Below are positions 50,819-58,593 of a stretch of 64,000 bases of DNA, in pieces (positions within the stretch are counted from its first letter, which is position 1; every line of letters begins with the position of its first letter). Made by a program: the position numbers and the translations under genes. The notes under the pieces are model-generated. The model was not told the DNA's origin, did no database searches, and worked only from the letters and a program-made list of their open reading frames with translations. Source of the stretch: Ilyomonas limi (GTDB taxonomy: Bacteria; Bacteroidota; Bacteroidia; Chitinophagales; Chitinophagaceae); the NCBI RefSeq assembly GCF_005233845.1, contig NZ_SZQL01000002.1, positions 186,001 to 250,000 of the forward strand. The letters run 5' to 3'.

Positions 50819-51166
50819 TTACCAGAAATAATGATTGGGAAATAGGAGTAGCCTGACTAAAGGTACACAGACTGGAAACTGGTTTATATTTGAATGTTTT
50901 TCCAATTGATCATGCAACCAGTTATTAGGGCTATCCTGGCTTGTTAAGTCGGGCAAAGCCTTCTGGTCTAACACCTTGAAAGCAATACAATTAAAGTGAA
51001 AGAGTTGTGTAACATTGGCAGGCTGATCCTGATGCAAGGGGAAAGGAAATATATTCGAACTTTCCTTACGGTATTCAGTTTTTGTAATAACAGCCGCCTT
51101 TGCCTGCGAAGAAATGTATCCTAAAAGGTACAGCAAAGGAACACATATAACAAAAACTTGCTTCAT
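50819..51166 (-). CDS. Hypothetical secreted protein, 115 aa
   Basis: A short exported protein: MKQVFVICVPLLYLLGYISSQAKA is a convincing signal peptide. The mature part (about 90 residues) has no repeats or known motif, with two cysteines (FNCIAF and PVCVPL) that could form a disulfide. I recognise no family. A TAAATTTG -7-like element lies at 51171-51178, only 4 bases before the ATG, and TTTG follows at 23-base spacing; if real, the mRNA is nearly leaderless. The gene runs opposite to the Hsp20 operon. Confidence 0.5.
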   Translation of the reverse strand: MKQVFVICVPLLYLLGYISSQAKAAVITKTEYRKESSNIFPFPLHQDQPANVTQLFHFNCIAFKVLDQKALPDLTSQDSPNNWLHDQLEKHSNINQFPVCVPLVRLLLFPNHYFW

Positions 51167-51564
51167 GCTACAAATTTAACTCTTATAAATAAATAGCCTT
51201 TCAAAATAAAGTTTAAAGTATCACCTTACAGATGAAGGGTAAGGTGATTAAAACACATAGCACTCAATGCTAAGAATGGGAAGAAGGCAAGAATATATGC
51301 GGGAAGGATGCAGGATAGTGTTTAAGATTCAAACGCATGAGTCACGCATATATAATTAATAGTTGAACACTTTATACAACCATATATCATACTGCTTAAT
51401 CAGGAGTGTTATCATACTTCGCTATAAAACACACTTTCAATTACCTATTGTTTTTTTTTGAATACCCTGAGCCTGAAATTTGGTTTTCGCCGCTCTGAAA
51501 AATATTAATACCATTTAAAGTAATTCCTCCCATCGTTCGTCTTCCTTACAAAAACAAACAAATT
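51167..51564. other. Divergent intergenic region before the Hsp20 operon
   Basis: 398 bases. It holds a 10-bp hairpin (ATCACCTTAC 51220-51229 / GTAAGGTGAT 51239-51248) without T-run and, near its right end, the ECF-like promoter at 51514-51544. No gene is seen. Confidence 0.5.
51514..51544 (+). promoter_or_regulatory. Putative ECF sigma promoter of the Hsp20 operon
   Basis: TTTAAAGTAATT (51514-51525), 12 bases, CGTCTTC (51538-51544), 20 bases before the ATG at 51565. It matches the element before the ECF sigma gene (46075-46105) at all 19 motif positions and in spacing, while the spacer sequences differ. Confidence 0.65.
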
Positions 51565-51852
51565 ATGAACATTATCAAACCTATTATCGCAGGCATACTC
51601 ATAGGCGCAGCCTTATTTTTTATGCCATTCTTTTTTATACGGTTCATTTTATTTTTCCTCATTATCGGCGCCATTTTCCGCTTCTTTATCGGTGGGCGTT
51701 TTCGTGGTTACAGGCGCAGCTTCGACACAGGTTTCACCGATAATATCCGCAGTATGAGTGATGAAGAATACAGCCGTTTTAAACAAAATTTAAATCAAGG
51801 TTGTGGTTATCATAATTATAACAGAACACAATCCGCCACCAATCCACAATAA
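51565..51852 (+). CDS. Small membrane protein with MSDEE tail
   Basis: A 95-aa protein. Two closely spaced hydrophobic helices (about residues 4-24, IKPIIAGILIGAALFFMPFFF, and 26-42) are followed by an Arg-rich turn (GGRFRGYRRSF) and a soluble tail with FTDNIRSMSDEEYSRFKQNL. The tail matches the one in the protein cotranscribed with the ECF sigma factor (RxxMSDEExxxFK/R). It is the first gene of an operon with a second small protein and Hsp20, behind a putative ECF promoter. The function is unknown; an envelope-stress role is inferred from context. Confidence 0.7.
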   Translation: MNIIKPIIAGILIGAALFFMPFFFIRFILFFLIIGAIFRFFIGGRFRGYRRSFDTGFTDNIRSMSDEEYSRFKQNLNQGCGYHNYNRTQSATNPQ

Positions 51853-51868
51853 TTAAAACATAGTAATC

Positions 51869-52090
51869 ATGAAACGGGGTACGCGATTTTTTATAGGCTT
51901 TGCAGCAGCCATCATCACCTATGCAAGCCTTACTGCTTTTATAGGTCCGCGCTATCATTTTGGCTGGTACCACGATTATGGCAGAGGATATTACCATCGT
52001 TGGCATTCTCATCTCCCCTACTGGCAACAGCCACCTTATGGGCCACCACCAGATAGTTTTTATACTCAGCCACCACAACACAATTATTAA
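51869..52090 (+). CDS. Small His/Tyr/Pro-rich protein with N-terminal helix
   Basis: A 73-aa protein. A basic start and one hydrophobic helix (MKRGTRFFIGFAAAIITYASLTAFIG) are followed by a tail very rich in Tyr, His, Gly and Pro (FGWYHDYGRGYYHRWHSH, QQPPYGPPPDSFYTQPPQHNY). The tail is probably outside the cytoplasm. The high His content could bind metal ions. It lies 16 bases after the MSDEE-tail protein and 18 bases before Hsp20, so it belongs to the same operon. I recognise no family; composition rather than motif defines it. Confidence 0.6.
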   Translation: MKRGTRFFIGFAAAIITYASLTAFIGPRYHFGWYHDYGRGYYHRWHSHLPYWQQPPYGPPPDSFYTQPPQHNY

Positions 52091-52108
52091 TTTTAAAACA
52101 ACAAGTAT

Positions 52109-52546
52109 ATGTATTCACAATGCAACACAGCAGGCAGCAGACCCGCATTCCACAAGTATGGGCATTTTACACGCCAGCGGTTTGGCAACCATCCGTGGGC
52201 AACAGGCTTCAGGCGGCCAAAGTACAATGTGCCTGTTAATATTGTTGACAATGCCGGTAGCTACGAAGTGCATGTATATGCAACAGGCTTTGCCAAAGAA
52301 AACATCAGGCTTTCGGTAGCCGATGGCGTATTGTACATCAGCGGTACGCGTGAAGTGGATGAAAACTATTTGCCCAACTTCAGCCTGCAGGAATATCCCA
52401 TCAAATCATTCGAGCGTGTAATTGCTTTGAATGAACAGGTAGATACTGCTAATATTAGTGCAAAGCAGGAAAATGGTGTGCTTCTTATTACATTACCTAA
52501 AACACCCGAAGCACAAAAGCCGGCACAGGAAGTAAAGATTGAGTAA
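52109..52546 (+). CDS. Small heat shock protein, Hsp20/alpha-crystallin family
   Basis: A 145-aa ATP-independent chaperone that holds unfolding proteins. The alpha-crystallin domain spans about residues 40-135: VPVNIVDNAGSYEVHVYATGFAKENIRLSVADGVLYISGTRE, then SFERVIALNEQVDTANISAKQENGVLLITLPK, with the GVLxIxLPK motif. The N-terminal arm is unusual, basic and aromatic (SRPAFHKYGHFTRQRFGNHPWATGFRR), rather than the shorter acidic arms common in bacterial Hsp20. It is the last gene of the ECF-like operon and links it to protein-folding stress. Confidence 0.92.
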   Translation: MYSQCNTAGSRPAFHKYGHFTRQRFGNHPWATGFRRPKYNVPVNIVDNAGSYEVHVYATGFAKENIRLSVADGVLYISGTREVDENYLPNFSLQEYPIKSFERVIALNEQVDTANISAKQENGVLLITLPKTPEAQKPAQEVKIE

Positions 52547-52657
52547 GCTCTTTTTGACAGGTAATATGGCAATTACGAATGTTTTAAAGAGGATAAATGA
52601 TGATTGTTGAACAATTGTGCTCATCAAACAATTTGTATTCATATAAATATTATCAAC

Positions 52658-53125
52658 ATGAAACATTCATTTATTTGTCTTAGCGCATTATTTCTGTTGA
52701 TGCTGATAACTGGTGTCTTTTGGGGAACCTGGTTTACACTTACCCGCTCTATTGAAGATTTTTCTGCAGCAGAATTCATCCATATAGGTAAAGTAATTAT
52801 TGCAAATGTGGCAGTACCCATGCGCATAATTATGCCTGCAGGTATATTACTCATGCTGTTATCGCTATGGCAGTATAAGGATAAAAAGTCTGCAGGCTTT
52901 TATGCAGGACTGCTTTCGTTTGTTTTAATTATCATCGTACTGCTGGTTACCTTATTGATACTTGTGCCTGTTGATAACAGGATACAACAATGGACAACAG
53001 CCATCATACCACATAACTGGGAAGACATCCGTGATAAATGGGATACTTTCCATACGGTACGCACATTTGCTTCCCTGGCAAGTTTTGCACTCTTTTCATG
53101 GTCTGTGGTAACGGCCGGTAAATAA
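52658..53125 (+). CDS. DUF1772-like four-helix membrane protein
   Basis: A 155-aa integral membrane protein with four helices and conserved polar positions: GVFWGTWFTLTRSIEDF near the start, VPVDNRIQQW, and a C-terminal DKWDTFHTVRTFASLASFALFSW. This layout fits the DUF1772 (anthrone oxygenase-like) family. A substrate is not known. The ATG at 52658 (MKHSFICL) is preferred to an upstream in-frame start at 52604. It lies 111 bases after Hsp20 with no hairpin between, so it may be reached by the same transcript; a terminator follows at 53195. Confidence 0.75.
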   Translation: MKHSFICLSALFLLMLITGVFWGTWFTLTRSIEDFSAAEFIHIGKVIIANVAVPMRIIMPAGILLMLLSLWQYKDKKSAGFYAGLLSFVLIIIVLLVTLLILVPVDNRIQQWTTAIIPHNWEDIRDKWDTFHTVRTFASLASFALFSWSVVTAGK

Positions 53126-53194
53126 CTCCCGCAATCTGCATTATCAATAATAATGTGCCAGACAGCCGGTATTTATATGTCAAAAGCTAAAAAT

Positions 53195-53221
53195 GCAACT
53201 ACACAATGTGGTTGCTTTTTT
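53195..53221 (+). terminator. Terminator after the DUF1772-like gene
   Basis: GCAACTACA and TGTGGTTGC form a 9-bp stem (one G-U), loop CAA, followed by six T. It lies 69 bases after the stop. It also overlaps the extended open frame upstream of tadA, which argues against the start at 53193. Confidence 0.85.
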
Positions 53222-53255
53222 ATTGCAACATTGCTGGAATAACTACTTTAGCGGC

Positions 53256-53705
53256 ATGTTGCCGCACAGCCATGAGTTTTTTATGCAATATGCCTTACGC
53301 GAAGCACACAACGCTTACGAAAAAGATGAAGTGCCGGTGGGCGCTGTGATAGTCATTAATAATAAAATAATAGCGCGCGCCCACAACCAGGTAGAGCTTT
53401 TAAAAGATCCAACAGCACATGCCGAAATATTAGCCATTACTTCGGCCTGCAACGCTATTGGTGCCAAATACCTGCCCGGCGCTACCTTGTACGTAACGGT
53501 TGAGCCCTGCCTCATGTGTTGCGGTGCAGCGTACTGGAGCAAAATAGGTGGCATTGTATATGGCACCGGTGATGATAAAAATGGCTACAAACATATAACA
53601 CAAGACCAATGGCCTTTTCACCCAAAAACTACATTGACCAACGGTGTTTTGGAACACGAATGTGCACAGTTGATGAAAGACTTTTTTAGGGCTAAACGCC
53701 GGTGA
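53256..53705 (+). CDS. tadA: tRNA adenosine(34) deaminase
   Basis: Deaminates A34 to inosine in tRNA-Arg. 149 aa from the ATG at 53256. The zinc site is complete: His55 and the proton-shuttling Glu57 in DPTAHAEILAI, Cys85 and Cys88 in VEPCLMCCGAAYW. The start context SHEFFMQYALREAHNAYEKDEVPVGAVIV matches the family. A frame extension to 53193 crosses a terminator hairpin and is rejected; the ATG at 53283 (MQYAL) is less likely because homologues have residues before it. A near-consensus promoter (TTG 53223, TACTTTAG 53244) lies directly upstream. Confidence 0.92.
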   Translation: MLPHSHEFFMQYALREAHNAYEKDEVPVGAVIVINNKIIARAHNQVELLKDPTAHAEILAITSACNAIGAKYLPGATLYVTVEPCLMCCGAAYWSKIGGIVYGTGDDKNGYKHITQDQWPFHPKTTLTNGVLEHECAQLMKDFFRAKRR

Positions 53706-53912
53706 ACGGAGAAAGGTACTGCTGAACAAAACAGGAAATCAAAAGTTGATGTGTTATTCTCTTATTGATAATCAATAATGTGTATTCAAAAAGGTTGTTA
53801 ATTTCTTTTACCTGCGAAAATTGCTTTGCACACTTTGTTTATTCAGTTTATTTCGTACAATTTTGCAGCCTTATCAATCAGCATTTCAAAATTTTTTTAT
53901 CCACTAATATAA

Positions 53913-54938
53913 ATGGCACTCTTTAATTTATTTACGCAGGAAATAGCGATGGACTTGGGTACCGCAAATACCCTGATTATACATAACGAAGAAATTGTAG
54001 TAAACGAGCCTTCCATAGTTGCGCTCAACCGCAACAATCCTAAAGAAGTACTGGCAGTAGGCAAGCGCGCGCTGCTGATGCACGAAAAAACACACGAAAG
54101 CATTCGCACCGTTCGCCCGCTGAAAGATGGCGTAATTGCCGACTTTAACGCTGCCGAACTGATGATAAGGGAAATGATCAAAATGATTTATCCCAAAAAA
54201 CCACTTTTTCCACCAAGCTGGCGCATGATGATTTGCATACCATCGAGCATTACCGAAGTGGAAAAACGTGCAGTGCGCGACAGTGCAGAACAGGCAGGCG
54301 CTAAAGAAGTGTATTTACTGCACGAACCTATGGCAGCCGCTATAGGTATTGGTATAGATGTAGAAGAGCCGGTGGGTAATATGATTATTGATATTGGCGG
54401 TGGTACAACCGGCATTACGGTGATTGCATTGGCAGGTATTGTGTGCGACCAGAGTATCCGTGTAGCGGGTGATGAGTTTACAATGGATATTATGGAAGCA
54501 TTGCGCCGCTATCACAGCTTACTCATTGGTGAGCGTACTGCCGAGCAGATAAAAATACAGATTGGCGCTGCCATGAAAGATCTGGAAACACCGCCGGACG
54601 ATTTGCCTGTAAATGGCCGGGATTTGGTAACCGGTATTCCTAAGCAAATTATGGTGAGTTACCAGGAAATAGCCGAAGCGCTGGATAAAAGCATCTTTAA
54701 AATTGAAGAAGCAGTTTTAAAAGCGCTGGAAACTACGCCGCCTGAACTTGCTGCCGATATTTACCGCAGGGGCTTGTATCTTACCGGCGGCGGCGCGTTG
54801 CTCCGTGGATTGGATAAACGTTTAAGCCAGAAAATAAAACTGCCGGTGCACATAGCCGAAGACCCGCTGAAAAGCGTAGTGCGCGGTACCGGTATCGCTT
54901 TAAAACATTATCAGCGTTATCCGTTTATCATGAGATAA
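53913..54938 (+). CDS. mreB: Rod shape-determining protein MreB
   Basis: Bacterial actin that guides lateral cell-wall synthesis. 341 aa, normal length. FTQEIAMDLGTANTLIIHNEEIVVNEPSIVA is the first phosphate-binding region, IIDIGGGTTGITVIALAGIV the second, and GAMKDLETPPDD and LTGGGALLRGLDKRL the later conserved blocks. It heads mreB-mreC-mreD, with 250 bases to mreC, so mreC may also have its own promoter. A rod-shaped cell is likely. Confidence 0.97.
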   Translation: MALFNLFTQEIAMDLGTANTLIIHNEEIVVNEPSIVALNRNNPKEVLAVGKRALLMHEKTHESIRTVRPLKDGVIADFNAAELMIREMIKMIYPKKPLFPPSWRMMICIPSSITEVEKRAVRDSAEQAGAKEVYLLHEPMAAAIGIGIDVEEPVGNMIIDIGGGTTGITVIALAGIVCDQSIRVAGDEFTMDIMEALRRYHSLLIGERTAEQIKIQIGAAMKDLETPPDDLPVNGRDLVTGIPKQIMVSYQEIAEALDKSIFKIEEAVLKALETTPPELAADIYRRGLYLTGGGALLRGLDKRLSQKIKLPVHIAEDPLKSVVRGTGIALKHYQRYPFIMR

Positions 54939-55109
54939 CATTATTAATAAACGAAAGACAAGATACAAGTATCAGCATTGAAGAAAAAACAAACAGTTAC
55001 TCACGATAGATGGAATATATAACAGAAAAATGAATTGTTTAAAGCAAATACATTTATCAATATTCAGTTATGTTTTAAATCTTTCAAAAACGCACTAAAC
55101 CTCGCGGCC

Positions 55110-55188
55110 TGTTCTCTGTCTCTTGTTTCTTGAATCTTAATTCTTGTGCCTCGTTTTTTGAACCTTGTACTTTGATTTTTGCTCGTTC
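55110..55188 (+). repeat. Low-complexity CTTG-word tract before mreC
   Basis: Repeated words such as TCTCTTG, TTTCTTG, ATTCTTG, ACCTTG fill the 70 bases before mreC. A complementary patch (AAGACAAGATACAAG) lies right after mreB at 54956, so the two could pair across the mreB-mreC gap. A similar tract is at 39600-39690. Confidence 0.4.
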
Positions 55189-56046
55189 ATGCGTAATATT
55201 ATTCTTTTCATCAGGCGCTTTTTTGTACTGTTTATATTCCTGCTGCTGCAGGTACTAAGCATTGCTATACTGGTAAAGTACAACCGCACTTACGAGGCAG
55301 CTTTTGCCAATAATGCTAACGAAATAATTGGCAGAATAGATAAGCAATATAACAAAGTGCATGAATATTTTACCCTAAAGAAAACAAACGAACAACTGGC
55401 ACAGCAAAACAGGGAATTGCTTAACCTGCTCAAGAGCGAATATGGCGGTGCTGATACTGCTTCTTTCTTCAAAATAGATTCATTATTGCGCGATACTTTG
55501 GGACGTGTGCAGCGGTTTCATTTTTTAGAAGCACGCGTGGTCAACAACTCGGTTAACGAAGAGAATAATTACATTACCATCAGCCGCGGCGCCAAACAGG
55601 GCGTAAAGAAAGATATGGGTGTACTTGGGGCTAATGGCGTTGTAGGACGTGTGATTTTAGTGAGTGATAACTACAGTGTTATTATGAGTATGCTCAACCG
55701 TAATTCCAAGATAAGTGCCCGATTGAAAAATGATACTGCCAGTAATAGTTCGGTAGATTGGGATGGCAGAAATCCATCTTACGTAACGCTGCACAACGTA
55801 TCGAAAAGTGCGAAAGTAAAGAAGGGCGATACGGCTGTTACCAGCAACTTTTCCACCACATTTCCGCAGGGGCTGATGGTAGGAACAGTGTATGATATTG
55901 CCACCGACCCGTCCAGCAATTTTTATGTGCTTCGCCTTAAAACTGCAGCCAATTTTTACAACCTGCAATACGTTTATTTAATAGAAAATACGCAATGGAC
56001 AGAGCAACATGCCCTGGAAGCGCAAATACCTAAAAACGAAAGATGA
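55189..56046 (+). CDS. mreC: Rod shape-determining protein MreC
   Basis: Periplasmic partner of MreB and MreD that organises the elongasome. 285 aa from the ATG at 55189 (MRNIILFIRRFF); an upstream frame start at 55165 adds only low-complexity residues. One N-terminal transmembrane helix (about 9-29), a coiled coil (about 55-90, LKKTNEQLAQQNRELLNLLK), then two beta-domains: ISRGAKQGVKKDMGVLGANGVVGRVILVSDNYSVIM and the later VKKGDTAVTSNFSTTFPQGLMVGTV. The stop overlaps the mreD start as ATGA (56043-56046). Confidence 0.95.
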   Translation: MRNIILFIRRFFVLFIFLLLQVLSIAILVKYNRTYEAAFANNANEIIGRIDKQYNKVHEYFTLKKTNEQLAQQNRELLNLLKSEYGGADTASFFKIDSLLRDTLGRVQRFHFLEARVVNNSVNEENNYITISRGAKQGVKKDMGVLGANGVVGRVILVSDNYSVIMSMLNRNSKISARLKNDTASNSSVDWDGRNPSYVTLHNVSKSAKVKKGDTAVTSNFSTTFPQGLMVGTVYDIATDPSSNFYVLRLKTAANFYNLQYVYLIENTQWTEQHALEAQIPKNER

Positions 56047-56576
56047 GCAGCTTGCTGAAAAATATTATCCGTTTTGTATTATTTATATTGGTGCAGGCTT
56101 TTGTACTCAATAAAGTACCGGCATTGCACCACTTTGTAAAGCCGTGGCTGTATTTCTTATTTATCTTATGGCTCCCCTTTAGCTTGCCACGCTTAGCCGT
56201 ACTGACAGTAGCTTTTATTTTTGGGCTTAGCATGGACTATTTTATGGGAACGCCTGGCTTGCATGCTGCACCATGTGTACTCATTGCTTACCTGCGGCCT
56301 TTTGTTTTAAACCTCTTATTACCACAGGAAAAAACAGAATTCAGCTATGCCGAACCAAGTATTAAAAGCTTGGGATTTACGCCGTACTTAGTGTATGTAT
56401 TGCTGCTTACACTTATCCATAATGCATATCTTATTTTTATAGAGTGGATGCAATTTGGCGACTTTTTGTATTTTATTGGAAAAGTAGGGGGCACTACCGT
56501 AATAAGTGTGTTGCTGATCTTTATAACCGAGATGCTTTTTCCGCGCAAAGCACGTTATAGAACTAATGCGGCTTAG
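56043..56576 (+). CDS. mreD: Rod shape-determining protein MreD
   Basis: A 177-aa membrane protein of the elongasome with five or six helices (LYFLFILWLPFSLPRLAVLTVAFIFGLSMDYFMGTPGLHA and later LVYVLLLTLIHNAYLIFIEWMQF). FGLSMDYFMGTPGLHAAPC matches the conserved GxxxDxxxxxxLG region. It overlaps mreC by four bases, so translation is coupled. In many Bacteroidota the penicillin-binding protein 2 and rodA genes follow mreD; here they do not. Confidence 0.92.
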   Translation: MSSLLKNIIRFVLFILVQAFVLNKVPALHHFVKPWLYFLFILWLPFSLPRLAVLTVAFIFGLSMDYFMGTPGLHAAPCVLIAYLRPFVLNLLLPQEKTEFSYAEPSIKSLGFTPYLVYVLLLTLIHNAYLIFIEWMQFGDFLYFIGKVGGTTVISVLLIFITEMLFPRKARYRTNAA

Positions 56577-56653
56577 TGTGCTTGTGTTTGAACCATTTAG
56601 GCATAAAGAAGAATAAAAAAAACCTATATATTTCCATTTCTTCACTATAAAGC

Positions 56654-56674
56654 GTTCTACTTCTTAAGTAGAAC
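56654..56674. repeat. Small perfect hairpin after mreD
   Basis: GTTCTACTT, loop CTT, AAGTAGAAC: 9-bp perfect arms, 78 bases after the mreD stop. There is no T-run, so it is a weak terminator candidate at best. The 294-base gap around it to the lipoprotein gene shows nothing else. Confidence 0.5.
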
Positions 56675-56870
56675 AATCAGTTCCCTTATAAATATACTTT
56701 CTGAAACCTGTTGCTGTTTGGGTTAACGCTGTTGTATGCACAGAAAATTTGTATTTTTTCTGTTAGAAGATTACAAGCAATTAATGCATTCATTATGGCT
56801 ATGTAATAATAGTAGGCTTTTTATTATAATATAAAATACCCTATCTTACAGGCAAATTACCAACCAACTC

Positions 56871-57989
56871 ATGAGTAAGTTCTTAAAACTGTTCAGTATT
56901 GCCGCCATATTATTAACTGCCTGCAACAAGCAAATAACAGATAAGCCTGCGCTGCAAACTGCCGGCGAAACAACATCATTACAAAATGCAAACACACTCG
57001 CTGCAACCGCAACGCGGGCAACTTATTTCAACGACTTATTTACACGATATAAAGCCGGCGAATGGACGGGTGGTGATGTAGCTTTTTCGTTGTTACTGCC
57101 CGATGGCAGGTCTATGTGGCTGTGGGGCGATTCGTTTGTAGATACGGTGTATGCAGATCGTCATCGCCCTTTCGATCCTTTTATTCATAACTCTATTGTA
57201 CTTACCGACCCGCAAGGTTTGTTTACTACGTTATACAAAGGAACAGCAAACAAGCCTAAGCCCTTCTTCAATGCGAAAGACCCCTATTTTTATTGGCCCA
57301 ACTGTGCTTTTATAAATAAGCAAAAAACCAAAGTATATGTAATGATGGTGCGTGTAAAAGCGACCGGCGAAGGCGGCATATTTGGTTTTGAAACAACGGG
57401 TAATGCTGTTGCAGTATTAAGCCTGCCCGATATGACACTCCAAAGGATAACTGTAATGACAACCAGCAACAAAATAAACTGGTCTTCGGCTGCCTTTACC
57501 GAAGGTAATTACGTGTACATATACGGCGCCGAAGGCACCAGCACTTTTCCCAACACCAAGTACATGCATGTAATGCGCACGGCTGTTGGCAACCCTTTTA
57601 AAAAAGTAGAGTTTTATACCGGTAGCGGCTGGAGCACCGACATAACAGCAAGTGCAAGACTGCAGGGCGGTGTATCAGAACAATATTCTGTATTTAAATA
57701 CAGCAATAAATATTACTTGCTATCACAGGAAGGCATATTGCTAAGCAGCAATATTTATATATGGGATGCAGCCAGTCCTGTTGGTCCGTTTACGCGTAAG
57801 CGCAAAGTATATACAACACCCGAAACACAAGGCAACATTATAACTTATAATGCTACTGCGCATACCCAATTTACACAAAACGGAGAATTGCTGGTTGGCT
57901 ATTGCACCAACAGTTTAAGCGGAACTGATATTTGGACAAATGCCGATAATTACCGACCTTATTTTGTTTGGCTGAGCGGCTGGCAATAG
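56871..57989 (+). CDS. Lipoprotein with beta-propeller-like domain (DUF4185/DUF5005-like)
   Basis: A 372-aa lipoprotein; the signal ends in the lipobox LLTAC with Cys18. After a Thr/Ala-rich linker (to about residue 50) comes a domain with repeated beta-type blocks: LLLPDGRSMWLWGDSFVDTV, KDPYFYWPNCAFINKQKTKVYVMMVRV, NYVYIYGAEGTS, YSVFKYSNKYYLLSQEG. These resemble DUF4185/DUF5005-type proteins related to five-bladed propeller glycosidases. No catalytic residue can be assigned with confidence. It stands alone after mreBCD, and is convergent with a cupin gene. Confidence 0.7.
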   Translation: MSKFLKLFSIAAILLTACNKQITDKPALQTAGETTSLQNANTLAATATRATYFNDLFTRYKAGEWTGGDVAFSLLLPDGRSMWLWGDSFVDTVYADRHRPFDPFIHNSIVLTDPQGLFTTLYKGTANKPKPFFNAKDPYFYWPNCAFINKQKTKVYVMMVRVKATGEGGIFGFETTGNAVAVLSLPDMTLQRITVMTTSNKINWSSAAFTEGNYVYIYGAEGTSTFPNTKYMHVMRTAVGNPFKKVEFYTGSGWSTDITASARLQGGVSEQYSVFKYSNKYYLLSQEGILLSSNIYIWDAASPVGPFTRKRKVYTTPETQGNIITYNATAHTQFTQNGELLVGYCTNSLSGTDIWTNADNYRPYFVWLSGWQ

Positions 57990-58041
57990 CTGCGTTATAA
58001 ATGAGGCTATAAGTGAACCAGCATAAATTGTGCAGGTTTCG

Positions 58042-58593
58042 TTAGTCCAGATATTGCTTATACATGGGTTTGTAACCGGTCATGTAAGCAAATGGCGTAA
58101 GCAGCATGAATATTATTTTTTGCATGGCATAAGCAGGTTTTGCTATCCTGAATACATTTGAGAAATTGCTGGCAGTAAGCGCTGTTTGCAATATGCCGGG
58201 TCTTCCGTTTGCATCGGTTTTATCATCAGCAGCCAGCCCCGACAGTGTTTCAAAAAAGTATTCAAAATTAAGTGCTGGTCTTATTTGCCAGTTCATCACT
58301 GCTTTTTCATCCGAATCATTCCACATTGCATGCACGGTGTTTGGAGCTATATGCAGTTGCTCGCCTGCCCGTAACACGCTTAGTTCGCCGTTTATTCTAA
58401 CAGTTATTTGTCCTGCCAATACTTTAAAGTCTTCGTGCTGGCTGGGGTGATAGTGCGCTACAGGCTCTTTGGAGTTGGCACTAAAGATAGCTTCCATTTC
58501 GAGGAGCGCACCATTGGTATCTTTACTTGTTTGCAAAAAACAAATGTCTTGCCCTGTTTTTACATTACGGATAATCTTGTGTTTGTAAGCCAT
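58042..58593 (-). CDS. Cupin domain protein
   Basis: A 183-aa protein with a single beta-barrel cupin domain. First motif: HYHPSQHEDFKVLAGQITVRINGE with His residues and Glu as metal ligands; second motif: HIAPNTVHAMWNDSDEK. After the cupin core there is a predicted helical C-terminal part (YAMQKIIFMLLTPFAYMTGYKPMYKQYLD) with one hydrophobic segment. The ligand or reaction is unknown. It ends 52 bases from the convergent lipoprotein gene, without a clear terminator. Confidence 0.8.
   Translation of the reverse strand: MAYKHKIIRNVKTGQDICFLQTSKDTNGALLEMEAIFSANSKEPVAHYHPSQHEDFKVLAGQITVRINGELSVLRAGEQLHIAPNTVHAMWNDSDEKAVMNWQIRPALNFEYFFETLSGLAADDKTDANGRPGILQTALTASNFSNVFRIAKPAYAMQKIIFMLLTPFAYMTGYKPMYKQYLD

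Noticed and set aside
53193-53255. N-terminal extension of TadA
   Set aside because: It runs through an intrinsic terminator (53195-53221) and is not needed for the family fold.
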